64,000 nt of DNA from Mytilus galloprovincialis (lineage: Eukaryota > Mollusca > Bivalvia > Mytilida > Mytilidae). This document shows, piece by piece, positions 1 through 13,800 of the stretch. A model generated the notes under the pieces. It did no database searches. It was not told the DNA's origin and saw only the letters and a list, made by a program, of their open reading frames with translations. Numbering within the stretch: the stretch's first letter is position 1; the number at the start of each line of letters is the position of its first letter. The position numbers were made by a program, and so were the translations under genes. Location of the stretch: NCBI RefSeq assembly GCF_965363235.1, contig NC_134851.1, positions 27,706,847 to 27,770,846 on the forward strand, given 5' to 3'.

Positions 1-1254
1 GTTAACTGACATGCCAGCTCCGGACCTCAATCAAACTGATTAAAAGATTATGTTTTCATCATATGAATATCAGGCATTAATGATATATGCCGTAATGACC
101 ATTAGAGGGGTTACGGAGGACCTAATGTCCAAAATACGCGTGAAAATTAAGAAATAGCCAATCTTGAATAATGAAATGGATATTTTGAAAAATGGAATGG
201 ACTGGTGCGACCCTTTAATCCCTAATTATAGATATACATTATACTTCATTCGAAAGCTTATGAAGAGATGAACAAAAGGTATATAGTCGATATTTTCAGC
301 AACGCATATTAGAGGAGTAACGAAGGGACTAAACATCGGAATACGCTTGAACATTAAGAAATAGCTTATTTTGAATAACGGAATGGACTGCTGCAAGCCG
401 TTAGCCCCTTTTCAAGGAAAAATTAATACAACAAATTAAAGCTTATTGATAGAGGAATAAAATGAGTATTAATGATATGTGCCGTAATGACCATTAGAGG
501 AGTTACGGAGGACCTAATGTCCAAAATACGCGTGCAAATTAGGAAATAGCCAATCTTGAATTATGAAATGGATATTTTGAATAATGGAATGGACTTTACG
601 AGACTTTAGTCCCTAATCATAAATATACATTATACTACATTCGAAAGCTTATTTAGAGATGAACAAAAGGTATATAGTCGATATGTTCAGCAACGAATAT
701 TAGAGGAGTAACGAAGGAATTAAACATCAAAATACGCTTGAACATTAAGAAATGGCTTATTTTGAATAACGGAATGGACTGCTGTAAGCCGTTAGCACCT
801 TATTTTGGCAAAATTAATACACGGAATTGAAGCCTATAGACAGAGGAATAAATTTAGTTTAAACGATATGTGCCGTACTGACCATTAGAGTGGTTACGGA
901 GTACCTAAATGCCAAAATACGCTTGAAAATGTAGAAATCGCCAATTTTGAATAATGAAATGGATATTTTGAATAATGGAATGGACTGTTGCGAGACTTTA
1001 GCCCCTAATTATAGAAATACCTTCATCCACAATCGAAAGCTTATTAAGAGAGAAACAAAATATATATAGTTGATAAGTTCCGCAACGCATATTAGAAGAG
1101 TAACGAAGGACCTAAACATCGAAATACGCTTGAACATAAAAAAATAGTTTATTTTGAATAATGGAAAGGACTGCTGCAAGTCATTAGCCCTTAATCAAGG
1201 CAAAATTAATACACGAAATTAAAGCTTATTGATAGAGGAATCAATTGATAAAAT

Positions 1255-1790
1255 TTAGAAGGCAAATGGGAAATGTGTCAAAGCGACAACAACCCGACCA
1301 TAGAGCAGACAACAGCCGAAATCCACCAATGGGTCTTCATTGGAGCGAGAAACTCCCTTACCCGTAGGCGTCCTCCAGCTAGCCCCTTTAAACATATGTA
1401 TACTAGTACAGTGATAATGGACGTCATACAAAACTCCAAATTATACACAAGAAACTAAAACAAAAATCATACAAGACTAACAAAGGCCAGAGGCTCCTGA
1501 CTTGAGACAGGAGCAAAATTGCGGCGGGGTTAAACATGTTTATGAGATCTCAACCCTCCCCTATACCTCTAGCCAATGTAGAAAAGTTAACTCATAAAAA
1601 TACGCACATTAAAATTCAGTTCAAGAGAAGTCCGAGTCCGATGTCAGAAGATGAAACAAAAGAAAATAAATAAAATGACAATAATACATAAATAACAGCA
1701 GACTACTAGCAGTTAACTGACATGTCAGCTCCGCACCTCAATTAAACTGATAAAAAGATTATGTTTTCATCATATAAATATCAGGCATTA
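1255..1790 (+). repeat. Dispersed bivalve repeat block inside satellite, copy 1
   Basis: About 0.5 kb unrelated to the satellite monomer. It begins near gggaaatgtgtcaaagcgac and passes gaccatagagcagacaac, ttgcggcggggttaaac and cagttaactgacatg to atatcaggcatt. I recognise the sequence from bivalve genomes, where it is abundant and dispersed; its class is not clear to me. The 61-codon ORF it contains is shared by all copies but has no known product. Confidence 0.75.
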
Positions 1791-2586
1791 ATGATATGTG
1801 TCGTAATGACCATTAGAGGGGTTACGGAGGACCTAATGTCCAAAATACGCGTGAAAATTAAGAAATAGCCAATCTTGAATAATGAAATGGATATTTTGAA
1901 TAATGGAATGGACTGGTGCGACCATTTAGTCCCTTCTTATAGATATACATTATACTTCATTCGAAAGCTTATTAAGAGATGAACAAAAGGTATATAGTCG
2001 ATATTTTCAGCAACGCATAATGATATTAGAGGAGTAACGAAGGAACTAAACATCGAAATACGCTTGAACATGAAGAAATAGCTTATTTTGAATAACGGTA
2101 TGGACTGCTGAAAACCGTTAGCCCCTAATCTTGGCAAAATTAATACACGGAATTAAAACTTATTGATAGAGGAATTAATTTAGTTTAAACGATATGTGCC
2201 GTACTGACCATTAGAGTGGTTACGGAGTACCTAAATGCCAAAATACGCGTGAAAAGTGAAGAAATCGCCAATTTTGAATAATGAAATGGATATTTTGAAT
2301 AATGGAATGAATGGACTGTTGCAAGACTTTAGCCCCTAATTATAGAAATACCTTCAACCACAATCGAAAGCTTATTAAGAGAGAAACAAAATATATATAG
2401 TTGATAAGTTCCGCAACGCATATTAGAAGAGTAACGAAGGACCTAAACATCGAAATACGCTTGAACATAAAAAAATAGTTTATTTTGAATAATGGAAAGG
2501 ACTGCTGCAAGTCATTAGCCCTTAATCAAGGCAAAATTAATACACGAAATTAAAGCTTATTGATAGAGGAATCAATTGATAAAATT

Positions 2587-3122
2587 TAGAAGGGAAATGG
2601 GAAATGTGTCAAAGCGACAACAACCCGACCATAGAACAGACAACAGCCGAAATCCACCAATGGGTCTTCATTGGAGCGAGAAACTCCCGTACCCGTAGGC
2701 GTCCTCCAGCTAGCCCTTTTAAACATATGTATACTAGTACAGTGATAATGGACGTCATACAAAACTCCGAATTATACACAAGAAACTAAAATAAAAAATC
2801 ATACAAGACTAACAAAGGCCAGAGGCTCCTGACTTGAGACAGGCGCAAAATTGCGGCGGGGTTAAACATGTTTATGAGATCTCAACCCTCCCCCTATACC
2901 TCTAGCCAATGTAGAAAAGTTAACTCATAAAAATACGCACATTAAAATTCAGTTCAAGAGAAGTCCGAGTCCGATGTCAGAAGATGAAACAAAAGAAAAT
3001 AAATAAAATGACAATAATACATAAATAACAGCAGACTACTAGCAGTTAACTGACATGCCAGCTCCGCACCTCAATTAAACTGATAAAAAGATTATGTTTT
3101 CATCATATAAATATCAGGCATT
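2587..3122 (+). repeat. Dispersed bivalve repeat block inside satellite, copy 2
   Basis: Copy of the block at 1255-1790, 1331-1333 bp away, nearly identical. It is embedded at the same place in the satellite phase, so it spread with the satellite as part of a higher-order unit rather than by independent insertion. Confidence 0.75.
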
Positions 3123-4445
3123 AATGATATGTGTCGTAATGACCATTAGAGGGATTACGGAGGACCTAATGTCCAAAATACGCGTGAAAATTAAGAAATA
3201 GCAAATCTTGAATAATGAAATGGATATTTTGAATAATGGAATGGACTGGTGCGACCATTTAGTCCCTACTTATAGATATACATTTTACTTCATTCGAAAG
3301 CTTATTAAGAGATGAACAAAAGGTATATAGTCGATATTTTCAGCAACGCATATTAGAGGAGTAACGAAGGAACTAAACATCGAAATACGCTTGAACATGA
3401 AGAAATAGCTTATTTTGAATAACGGTATGGACTGCTGAAAACCGTTAGCCCCTAATTGTGGCAAAATTAATACACGGAATTAAAACTTATTGATAGAGAA
3501 ATTAATTTAGTTTAAACTATATGTTCCGTACTGACAATTAGAGTGGTTTCGGAGTACCTAAATGCCAAAATACGCGTGAAAATGTAGAAATCGCCAATTT
3601 TGAAAAATGAAATGGATTTTTTGAATAATGAAATGGACTGTTGCGAGACTTTAGCCCCTAATTATAGAAATACCTTTAACCACAATCGAAAGCGTATTAA
3701 GAGAGAAACAAAATATATATAGTTGATAAGTTCCGCAACGCATATTAGAAGAGTAACGAAGGACCTAAACATCGAAATACGCTTGAACATGAAAAAATAG
3801 TTTATTTTGAAAAATGGAAAGGACTGGTGCAAGCCATTAGCCCTTAATCAAGTCAAAATTTATACACCAAATTAAAGCTTATTGGTAGAGGAATAAGCAG
3901 AGTATAAACGATATGTGCGACAATGGCCATAAAAAAATCAAGAAATAGCCAATTTTGAATACGAAATGGATATTGATTTATGCTATGGACTGCTGCCACC
4001 CTTTAGCCCTTAATTATAGATATACCTTATACCTCATTCGAAAGCTTATTAAGAGAGGAAAGAAAAATATATAGTCGATATGTTTTGCAACACATATTAG
4101 AGGAGTAACGAAGGATCTCAACATCGAAATACGCATGAACATTAAGAAATAGCTTATTTTGAATAATGAAATGGATTGCTGCAAGCCCTCAGTCTGTAAT
4201 CAATGCAACAAGTATACACCAAATTAAAGCTTATTGATAGAATAATTAACTGAGTATAAACGATATGCTCTGCAACGCATATTAGAGGAGTAACGAAGGA
4301 ACTAAACATCGAAATACGTTTGAACATTAAGAAATAGCTTATTTTAGATAAAGGAATTGACTGCTGCAAGCCTTTAGCCCCTTATCAAGGCAAAATTAAT
4401 ACATGAAATTAAAGCTTATTGATAGAGGAATCAATTGATAAAATT

Positions 4446-4982
4446 AAGAAAGGAAATGGGGAATGTGTCAAAGCGACAACAACCCGACCATAGAGCAGAC
4501 AACAGCCGAAATCCACCAATGGGTCTTCATTGGAGCGAGAAACTCCCGTACCCGTAGGCGTCCTTCAGCTGGCCCCTTAAAACATATGTATACTGGTACA
4601 GTGATAATGGGCGTCATACTAAACTCCGAATTATACACAAGAAACTAAAATAAAAAATCATACAAGACTAACAAAGGCAAGAGGCTCCTGACTAGAGACA
4701 GGCGCAAAATTGCGGCGGGGTTAAACATGTTAATGAGATCTCAACCCTCCCCCTATACCTCTAGCCAATGTAGAAAAGTAAACGCATAAAAATGCGCACA
4801 TTAAAATTCAGTTCAAGAGAAGTCCGAGTCCGATGTCAGAAGATGAAACAAAAGAAAATAAATAAAATGACAATAATACATAAATAACAGCAGACTACTA
4901 GCAGTTAACTGACATGCCAGCTCCGGATCTCAATTAAACTGATAAAAAGATTATGTTTTCATCATATGAATATCAGGCATTA
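4446..4982 (+). repeat. Dispersed bivalve repeat block inside satellite, copy 3
   Basis: Third copy, about 1859 bp from copy 2. It is slightly more diverged (ctggcccctt, gggcgtcatac). The tail of a further copy (gttaactgacatgccagc onward) opens the window at 1-75. Confidence 0.75.
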
Positions 4983-5849
4983 ATGATATGTGTCGTAATG
5001 ACCATTAGAGGGGTTACGGAGGACCTAATGTCCAAAATACGCGTGAAAATTAAGAAATAGCTAATCTTGAATAAGGAAATGGATATTTTGAATAATGGAA
5101 TGGACTGGTGCGACCGTTTAGTCCCTACTTATAGATATACATTATACTTCTTTCGAAAGCTTATTAAGAGATGAACAAAAGGTATATAGTCGATGTTTTC
5201 AGCAACGCATATTAGAGGAGTAACGAAGGAACTAAACATCGGAATACGCTTGAACATTAAGAAATAGCTTATTTTGAATAACGGAATGGAATGTTGCAAG
5301 CCGTTAGCCCCTTATCAAGGAATAATTAATACAACAAATTAAAGCTTATTGATAGAGGAATAAAATGAGTATTAATGATATGTGCCGTAATGACCATTAG
5401 AGGAGTTACGGAGGACCTAATGTCAAAAATACGCGTGCAAATTAGGAAATTGCCAATCTTGAATTATGAAATGGATATTTTGAATAATGGAATGGACTTT
5501 GCGAGACTTTAGTCCCTAATCATAAATATACATTATAATATATTCGAAAGCTTATTTAGAGATGAACAAAAGGTATATAGTCGATATGTTCAGCAACGAA
5601 TATTAGAGGAGTAACGAAGGAATTAAACATCAAAATACGTTTGAACATTAAGAAATAGCTTATTTTGAATAACGGAATGGACTGCTGTAAGCCGTTAGCC
5701 CCTTATTTTGGCAAAATTAATACACGGAATTGAAGCCTATTGATAGAGGAATAAATTTAGTTTAAATAATATGTGCCGTACTGACCATTAGAGTGGTTAC
5801 GGAGTACCTAAATGCCAAAATAGTCGTAAAAAATGTAGAAATCGCCAAT

Positions 5850-8800
5850 TTTGAATAATGAAATGGATATTTTGAATAATGGAATGGACTGTTGCGAGAC
5901 TTTAGCCCCTAATTATAGAAATACCTTCAACCACAATCGAAAGCTTATTAAGAGAGAAACAAAATATATATAGTTGATAAGTTCCGCAACGCATATTAGA
6001 AGAGTAACGAAGGACCTAAACATCGAAATACGCTTGAACATGAAAAAATAGTTTATTTTGATATAATGGAAAGGACTGCTGCAAGTCATTAGCCCTTAAT
6101 CAAGGCAAAATTTATACACCAAATTAAAGCTTATTGGTAGAGGAATAAGCGGAGTATAAACGATATGTGCGACAATGGCCATAAGAAAATCAAGAAATAG
6201 CCAATCTTGAATATGAAATGGATATTGATTTATGGGATGGACTGCTGCCACCAATTAGCCTGAAGTATAGATATACCTTATACCTCATTCGAAAGCTTAT
6301 TAAGAGAGGAAAGAAAGATATATAGTCGATATGTTCTGCAACACATATTAGAGGTGTAACGAAGGATCTCAACATCGAAATACGCTTGAACATTAAGAAA
6401 TAGATTATTTTGAATAATGAAATGGATTGCTGCAAGCCCTCAGACTGTAATCAATGCAGCAAGTATACACCAAATTAAAGCTTATTGATAAAACATTTAA
6501 CTGATTATAAACGATATGTTCTGCAACGCATATTAGAGGAGTAACGAAGGAACTAAACATCGGAATACGCTTGAACATGAAGAAATAGCTTATTTTGAAT
6601 AACGGAATGGACTGCTGCAAGCCGTTAGCCCCTTATCAAGGAAAAATTAATGCAACAAATTAAAGCTTTTTGATAGAGGAATAACATGAGTATCAATGAT
6701 ATGTGCCGTAATGACCATTAGAGGGATTACGGAGGACCTAATGTCCAAAATACGCGTGAAAATTAAGAAATAGCCAATCTTGAATTATGAAATGGATATT
6801 TTGAATAATGGAATGGACTGTTGCGAGACTTTGGTCCCTAATCATAGATATACATTATACTCCATTCGAAAACCTATTAAGAGATGAACAAAAGGTATAT
6901 AGTCGATATTTTCAGCAACGCATATTAGAGGAGTAACGAAGGAATTAAACAGCGAAATACGCTTGAACATTAAAAAATAGCTTATTTTGAATAACGGAAT
7001 GGACTGCTGAAAGCCGTTTGCCCCTAATTTCGGCAAAATTGATACACGGAATTAAAGCTTATTGATAGAGGAATTAATTTAGTTTAAACTGTATGTGCCG
7101 TACTGACAATTAGAGTGGTTACGGAGTACCTAAATGCCAAAATAGTCGTGAAAATGTAGAAATCGCCAATTTTGAATAATGAAATGGATATTTTGAATAA
7201 TGGAATGGACTGTTGCGAGACTTTAGCCCCTAATTATAGAAATACCTTCAACCACAATCGAAAGCTTATTAAGAGAGAAACAAAATATATATAGTTGATA
7301 AGTTCCGCAACGCATATTAGAAGAGTAACGAAGGACCTAAACATCGAAATACGCTTGAACATGAAAAAATAGTTTATTTTGATATAATGGAAAGGACTGC
7401 TGCAAGTCATTAGCCCTTAATCAAGGCAAAATTTATACACCAAATTAAAGCTTATTGGTAGAGGAATAAGCGGAGTATAAACGATATGTGCGACAATGGC
7501 CATAAGAAAATCAAGAAATAGCCAATCTTGAATATGAAATGGATATTGATTTATGGGATGGACTGCTGCCACCAATTAGCCTGAAGTATAGATATACCTT
7601 ATACCTCATTCGAAAGCTTATTAAGAGAGGAAAGAAAGATATATAGTCGATATGTTCTGCAACACATATTAGAGGTGTAACGAAGGATCTCAACATCGAA
7701 ATACGCTTGAACATTAAGAAATAGATTATTTTGAATAATGAAATGGATTGCTGCAAGCCCTCAGACTGTAATCAATGCAGCAAGTATACACCAAATTAAA
7801 GCTTATTGATAAAACAATTAACTGATTATAAACGATATGTTCTGCAACGCATATTAGAGGAGTAACGAAGGAACTAAACATCGGAATACGCTTGAACATG
7901 AAGAAATAGCTTATTTTGAATAACGGAATGGACTGCTGCAAGCCGTTAGCCCCTTATCAAGGAAAAATTAATGCAACAAATTAAAGCTTTTTGATAGAGG
8001 AATAACATGAGTATCAATGATATGTGCCGTAATGACCATTAGAGGGATTACGGAGGACCTAATGTCCAAAATACGCGTGAAAATTAAGAAATAGCCAATC
8101 TTGAATTATGAAATGGATATTTTGAATAATGGAATGGACTGTTGCGAGACTTTGGTCCCTAATCATAGATATACATTATACTCCATTCGAAAACCTATTA
8201 AGAGATGAACAAAAGGTATATAGTCGATATTTTCAGCAACGCATATTAGAGGAGTAACGAAGGAATTAAACAGCGAAATACGCTTGAACATTAAAAAATA
8301 GCTTATTTTGAATAACGGAATGGACTGCTGAAAGCCGTTTGCCCCTAATTTCGGCAAAATTGATACACGGAATTAAAGCTTATTGATAGAGGAATTAATT
8401 TAGTTTAAACTGTATGTGCCGTACTGACAATTAGAGTGGTTACGGAGTACCTAAATGCCAAAATAGTCGTGAAAATGTAGAAATCGCCAATTTTGAATAA
8501 TGAAATGGATATTTTGAATAATGGAATGGACTGTTGCGAGACTTTAGCCCCTAATTATAGAAATACCTTCAACCACAATCGAAAGCTTATTAAGAGAGAA
8601 ACAAAATATATATAGTTGATAAGTTCCGCAACGCATATTAGAAGAGTAACGAAGGACCTAAACATCGAAATACGCTTGAACATGAAAAAATAGTTTATTT
8701 TGATATAATGGAAAGGACTGCTGCAAGTCATTAGCCCTTAATCAAGGCAAAATTTATACACCAAATTAAAGCTTATTGGTAGAGGAATAAGCGGAGTATA

Positions 8801-9770
8801 AACGATATGTGCGACAATGGCCATAAGAAAATCAAGAAATAGCCAATCTTGAATATGAAATGGATATTGATTTATGGGATGGACTGCTGCCACCAATTAG
8901 CCTGAAGTATAGATATACCTTATACCTCATTCGAAAGCTTATTAAGAGAGGAAAGAAAGATATATAGTCGATATGTTCTGCAACACATATTAGAGGTGTA
9001 ACGAAGGATCTCAACATCGAAATACGCTTGAACATTAAGAAATAGATTATTTTGAATAATGAAATGGATTGCTGCAAGCCCTCAGACTGTAATCAATGCA
9101 GCAAGTATACACCAAATTAAAGCTTATTGATAAAACAATTAACTGATTATAAACGATATGTTCTGCAACGCATATTAGAGGAGTAACGAAGGAACTAAAC
9201 ATCGGAATACGCTTGAACATGAAGAAATAGCTTATTTTGAATAACGGAATGGACTGCTGCAAGCCGTTAGCCCCTTATCAAGGAAAAATTAATGCAACAA
9301 ATTAAAGCTTTTTGATAGAGGAATAACATGAGTATCAATGATATGTGCCGTAATGACCATTAGAGGGGTTACGGAGGACCTAATGTCCAAAATACGCGTG
9401 AAAATTAAGAACTAGCCAATCTTGAATTATGAAATGGATATTTTGAATAATGGAATGGACTGTTGCGAGACTTTGGTCCCTAATCATAGATATACATTAT
9501 ACTCCATTCGAAAACCTATTAAGAGATGAACAAAAGGTATATAGTCGATATTTTCAGCAACGCATATTAGAGGAGTAACGAAGGAATTAAACAGCGAAAT
9601 ACGCTTGAACATTAAAAAATAGCTTATTTTGAATAACGGAATGGACTGCTGAAAGCCGTTTGCCCCTAATTTCGGCAAAATTGATACACGGAATTAAAGC
9701 TTATTGATAGAGGAATTAATTTAGTTTAAACTGTATGTGCCGTACTGACAATTAGAGTGGTTACGGAGTA
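5850..9770. repeat. Three near-identical 1321-bp higher-order satellite repeats
   Basis: Landmarks recur exactly 1321 bp apart: 6190, 7511, 8832; 6405, 7726, 9047; 6842, 8163, 9484. Differences between the three copies are very few, far fewer than between neighbouring ~390-bp units, so this is a recent local amplification of a multi-monomer unit. The third copy diverges near 9770. Confidence 0.92.
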
Positions 9771-12528
9771 CCTAAATGACAAAATACGCGTGAAAATGTA
9801 GAAATCGCCAATTTGAATAATGAAATGGATATTTTGAATTATGGAATGGACTGTTGCAAGACTTTAGTCCCTAATTACAGAAATACCTTCAACCACATTC
9901 GAAAGCTTATAAAGAGAGAAACAAAATATATACAGTTGACGAGTTCCGCAACGCATATTAGAAGAGTAACGAAGGACCTAAACATCGAAATACGCTTGAA
10001 CATAAAAAAAATTAGCTTTTTTTGAATAACGGAATGGACTGTTGCAAGCCGTTAGCCTATAATCAAGGCAAAATAAATACACCAAATGAGAACTTATTGG
10101 TAATGGAATAAACTGAGTATAAACTATATGTGCAGCATTGACTATTAAAGGGGTTGTGGGGGACCTAAATGCTAAAATACGCCTGAAAATTAAGACAAAT
10201 AAGAAATTTTAAATAACAAAATGAATGATTGCAATAATGGAACGGACTGGTGCGATCTTTTAGCTCTAATTATAGATATACATTATATCTCATTCGAAAG
10301 CTTTTTAGCAGAGGAACAAAAGGTATACAGTCGATATATTCCGTATCGCATATTCGAGGAATAAAGAAGGAACTTTACCTCGAAATACGCTTGAACATTG
10401 AGAAATAGCTTATTTAGAATAACGGAATAGATTGCTAAAAGTCGTCAGAGCCTATTCAAGGCAAAAAAAAAAAATACCCCAAATTAAAGATAATTGATAA
10501 TTGAATACACTGAGAATAAACGATATGTGCAGCAATGACCATTACAGGGGTTATGGAGGACCTAAATGCCAAAATATGCTTGAAAACTAAGAATTAGCGA
10601 ATTTTGTATAATGAATGGATATTTTAAATAATGAAATACACTGCTGCGACCATTTAGTACCTTATGATAGATATACCTTATTTCTCATTCGAAACCTTAT
10701 TAAGAGAGGAAAAAAATATATATAGTGGATATGTTCTGCAACGTATATAAGAGGAATAACGAAGAACCTTAAAACGGCAAAATACGTTTGAACATTAAGA
10801 AATAGCTTATTTTGAATAATGGAATGGACTGCTGCAAGCCGTTAGCCCCTTATCAAGGCAAAGTTAATACACCAAATTAAAGCTTATTGATAGAGGAATA
10901 AATTTAGTTGAAACAATATGTGCTGTAATGACCATTAGAGAGGTTACGGAGGACCTAATTTCAAAAATACGCGTGAAAATTAAGAAATAGCCAATCTTGA
11001 TTAACGAAATGGATATTTTGAATAATGGAATGGACTGGTGCAACCCTTTAGTCCCTTATTATAGATATACATTATACTTTATTCAAAAGCTTATGAAGAG
11101 ATGAAAAAAAATATATAGTAGATATGTTCAGTAACGCATATTAGAGGAGTAACGAAGGAATTAAACATCGAAATACGCTTGAACATTAAGAAATAGCTTA
11201 TTTTGATTAACGGAATGAACTGCTGCAAGCCGTTAGTCCCTAATGTAGGCAAAACTAATACACTAAATTAAAGCTTATTGATAGATGAATAATTTTAGTT
11301 GAAACGATATGTGCCGTATTGACCATAAGGGGTTACGGAGTACCTAAATGCCAAAATACGCGTGAAAATTTAGAAATAGCCAATTTTGAATAATAAAATG
11401 AATATTTTGAATAATGGAATGGACTGTTGCGAGACTTTAGCCCCTAATTATAGATATACCTTCAACCTCATTCGAAAGCTGATTAAGAGAGAAACAAAAT
11501 ATATATAGTTGATAAGTTCCGCAACGCATTTTAGAAGAGTAACGAAGGACCTAAACGTCGAAATACACTTGATTTATGGAATGGACTGCTGCCACCATTT
11601 AGCCCCTAATTATTGATATACCTTATACCTCATTTGAAAGCTTATTAAGAGAGGAAAACAAGATAAATAGTCGATATGTTAAGCAACACATATTAGAGGA
11701 GTAATGAAGGATCTAAACATCGAAATACGCTCGAACATTAAGAAATAGCTTATTTTAAAAAATGAAATGGACTGATGCAAGGCCTAGGCCTTTAATCAAG
11801 GCAAAATGTATACAAATTAAAGCTTATTGATAGAGGAATAAACTGAGGATAAACGATATGTTCTGCAACGCATATTAGAGGAGTACAGAAGGAACAAAAC
11901 ATCAAATACGTTTGAACATTAAGAAATAGCTTATTTTGAATAACGGAATGGATTGTTGCAAGCCGTTTGTCCCTAATCAAGACAAAATTAATACACCAAA
12001 TGAGAGCTTATTGGTAATGGAATAAACTGAGTATAAACGATATGTGCAGCATTGACTATTAGAGGGGTTACGGAGGACATAAATGCCAAAATACGCGTGA
12101 AAATTAAGAAAAATAAGAAATTTTGAATAATGAAATGAATAATTTGAAAAATGGAATGAACTGCTGCGACCTTTTAGCTCTAATTATAGATATACCCTAT
12201 ATCTCATTCGAAAGCTTTTTAACAGAGGAACAAAAGGTATACAGTCGATATAGTCCGCAACGCATATAAGAGGAATCCTGAAATTACTCCCAACACTTGA
12301 AACTTTAGTTATAAAATCAAAATCATTGTCTCTAATTTCACAAAATCGACATCGTTGAAACACGGACCGCGAAGAGGACCCCAAAATGAACTGGTTTGGA
12401 AACAGAAATGTTCATATTACTGCTTGCTCAACGTGGAATTGGGGTAACAGGACAAGTACAAAAAAGCAAACATTTATTTGTATGTACCTGTTATTTATAC
12501 AATAGTTGGCTAATTGCAGGATTCATTT

Positions 12529-12546
12529 TTATACCCCACGCAACGA

Positions 12547-12582
<36 letters not shown>

Positions 12583-13370
12583 CGTCCGTCAGTCCATCAG
12601 TCCGTCCGTCAGTCCTGTTTCTTGTCATCGCAACTCCTCTCAAACCAAACAACAGAATGTCATGAAACCTTTTTAGATGAAAAGGACATATTATGTAGTT
12701 GTGCATATCGTCAGGAAATTACGATTCAACTTTTTTCTAGGAGTTACGCCCCTTTGAACTTATTTGCTTCAATGTACTACTGCAACAGTTTGTCATCGCA
12801 ACTCCTCTAAAACTACACTACAGAATTTCATGAAACCTTTTTAGATAATAAGGACATACTATAAGATGTGCATATCGTCAGGAAATTACGATTCAATTTT
12901 TTTCTAAGAGTTACGCCCCTTTGAACTTATTTACTTAAATGTACTACTGCAACAGTTTGTCATCGCAATTCCTCTGAAACTACACAACAGAATTTCATGA
13001 AACCTTTTTAGATAATAAGTACATACTATGTAGATGTGCATATCGACAGGAAATTGTGATTCAATTTTTTTTATAGGAGTTAGGCCTCTTTGAATTTTTT
13101 TGCTTTAAGGTACTACTTCAACAATTTGTCATCTCAACTCCTTTGAAACCACACAACAAAATTTCATGAAACTTTGTAGATAATAAGGACATACTACGTA
13201 GATGTGCATATTGACAGGAAATTACGATTCATTTTTTTTCTAGGAGTTAGGCCCCTTTGAACTTATTTGTTTCAATGTACTTCTGCAACAGTTTGTCATC
13301 TCAACTCCTCTGAAACCACACAACAGTATTTCATGAAATTTTGTAGATAATAAGGACATACTACATTGTG
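12529..13370 (+). mobile_element. Pearl-like (Helitron-related) non-autonomous element A
   Basis: It opens with an imperfect palindrome (ataccccacgcaac/gttgcggagggtat), then a GTCC/GTCA microsatellite (12566-12616), then five tandem cores of 164-170 bp starting at 12628, 12791, 12958, 13126 and 13296 (gtcatcgcaactcctc ... ggagttacgcccctttga). A terminal hairpin, a short ACGG-type microsatellite and ~160-bp tandem cores are the plan of the pearl family described in bivalves, later grouped with Helitron-associated elements. There is no protein-coding capacity. Confidence 0.7.
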
Positions 13371-13464
13371 ACACAACAGCCGACAGTTTATTTTTGTGTT
13401 GATTTAGATGTAAATGTGAAAATAAAAGAAGATAAAAGATAGACGTTTTGCTATATAATATTTT

Positions 13465-13553
13465 GATATGAGCGTCACTGATGAGTCTTATGTAGACGAA
13501 ACTCGCGTCTGGCGTACAAAATTATAATCCTGGTACCTTTGATAACTATTGCT
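13465..13553 (+). repeat. Dispersed 'gatgagtcttatgtagac' repeat, single copy
   Basis: gcgtcactgatgagtctta...cctggtacctttgataact is the same short family found in several copies at 27.48-28.56 kb. It is abundant in mussels as far as I know. Confidence 0.7.
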
Positions 13554-13587
13554 ACATTTTTGTTGATAAACAAACGCCACTCCGTCA

Positions 13588-13800
13588 ATCACGCTCGTCG
13601 TTGGGAGATGTCCGACGTGGAGCGATTTTGCTTTTTATAATTATTTTCTCATCCGTTAATTCACTGACCAATTCAGATTCACAGTCACTGTCATATGACG
13701 ATTCCGTAGTTGAATCGGGAATGTCATTGTAAACACGAGTTATCGGACTAAACTGGTCACCCGCTGATTGATACTTCGGCACACGATAACAGTGAAACAA
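13588..13800 (-). CDS. Unrecognised exon-like ORF, acidic then basic tail
   Basis: An open stretch of about 70 codons ends in a stop at 13588-13590. Its composition is unlike the AT-rich surroundings: a Ser/Glu/Asp-rich block (DSTTESSYDSDCESELVSE) followed by a basic end (KIAPRRTSPNDERD), as in a disordered carboxyl tail. An overlapping frame (13740-13967) is also open. I see no clear acceptor and recognise no family. It could be a terminal exon of an unknown minus-strand gene or chance. Nothing in its position ties it to the chitin synthase. Confidence 0.25.

Larger units (their letters stand above)
1..12290. repeat. Complex satellite array, ~390-bp dimeric unit with higher-order structure
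   Basis: The region is almost entirely built from a ~390-bp unit with two related halves. One half has ttacggaggacctaatg...cgcgtgaaaattaag and the other taacgaaggacctaaac...cgcttgaacattaag; both are followed by agaaatagc, a ttttgaataa..ggaatggact block and ttcgaaagctt or aaattaaagctt. The two halves look like ancient duplicates of a ~195-bp monomer. Copies vary by substitutions and by loss of whole halves. Recurrent 60-80-codon ORFs in it have no coding character. The array fades at about 12.27-12.29 kb. Confidence 0.9.

Noticed and set aside
1273-9678. Recurring 61-81-codon ORFs in the satellite region
   Set aside because: They repeat with the satellite period, vary with it and have no coding character or known family; they are artefacts of tandem repetition.
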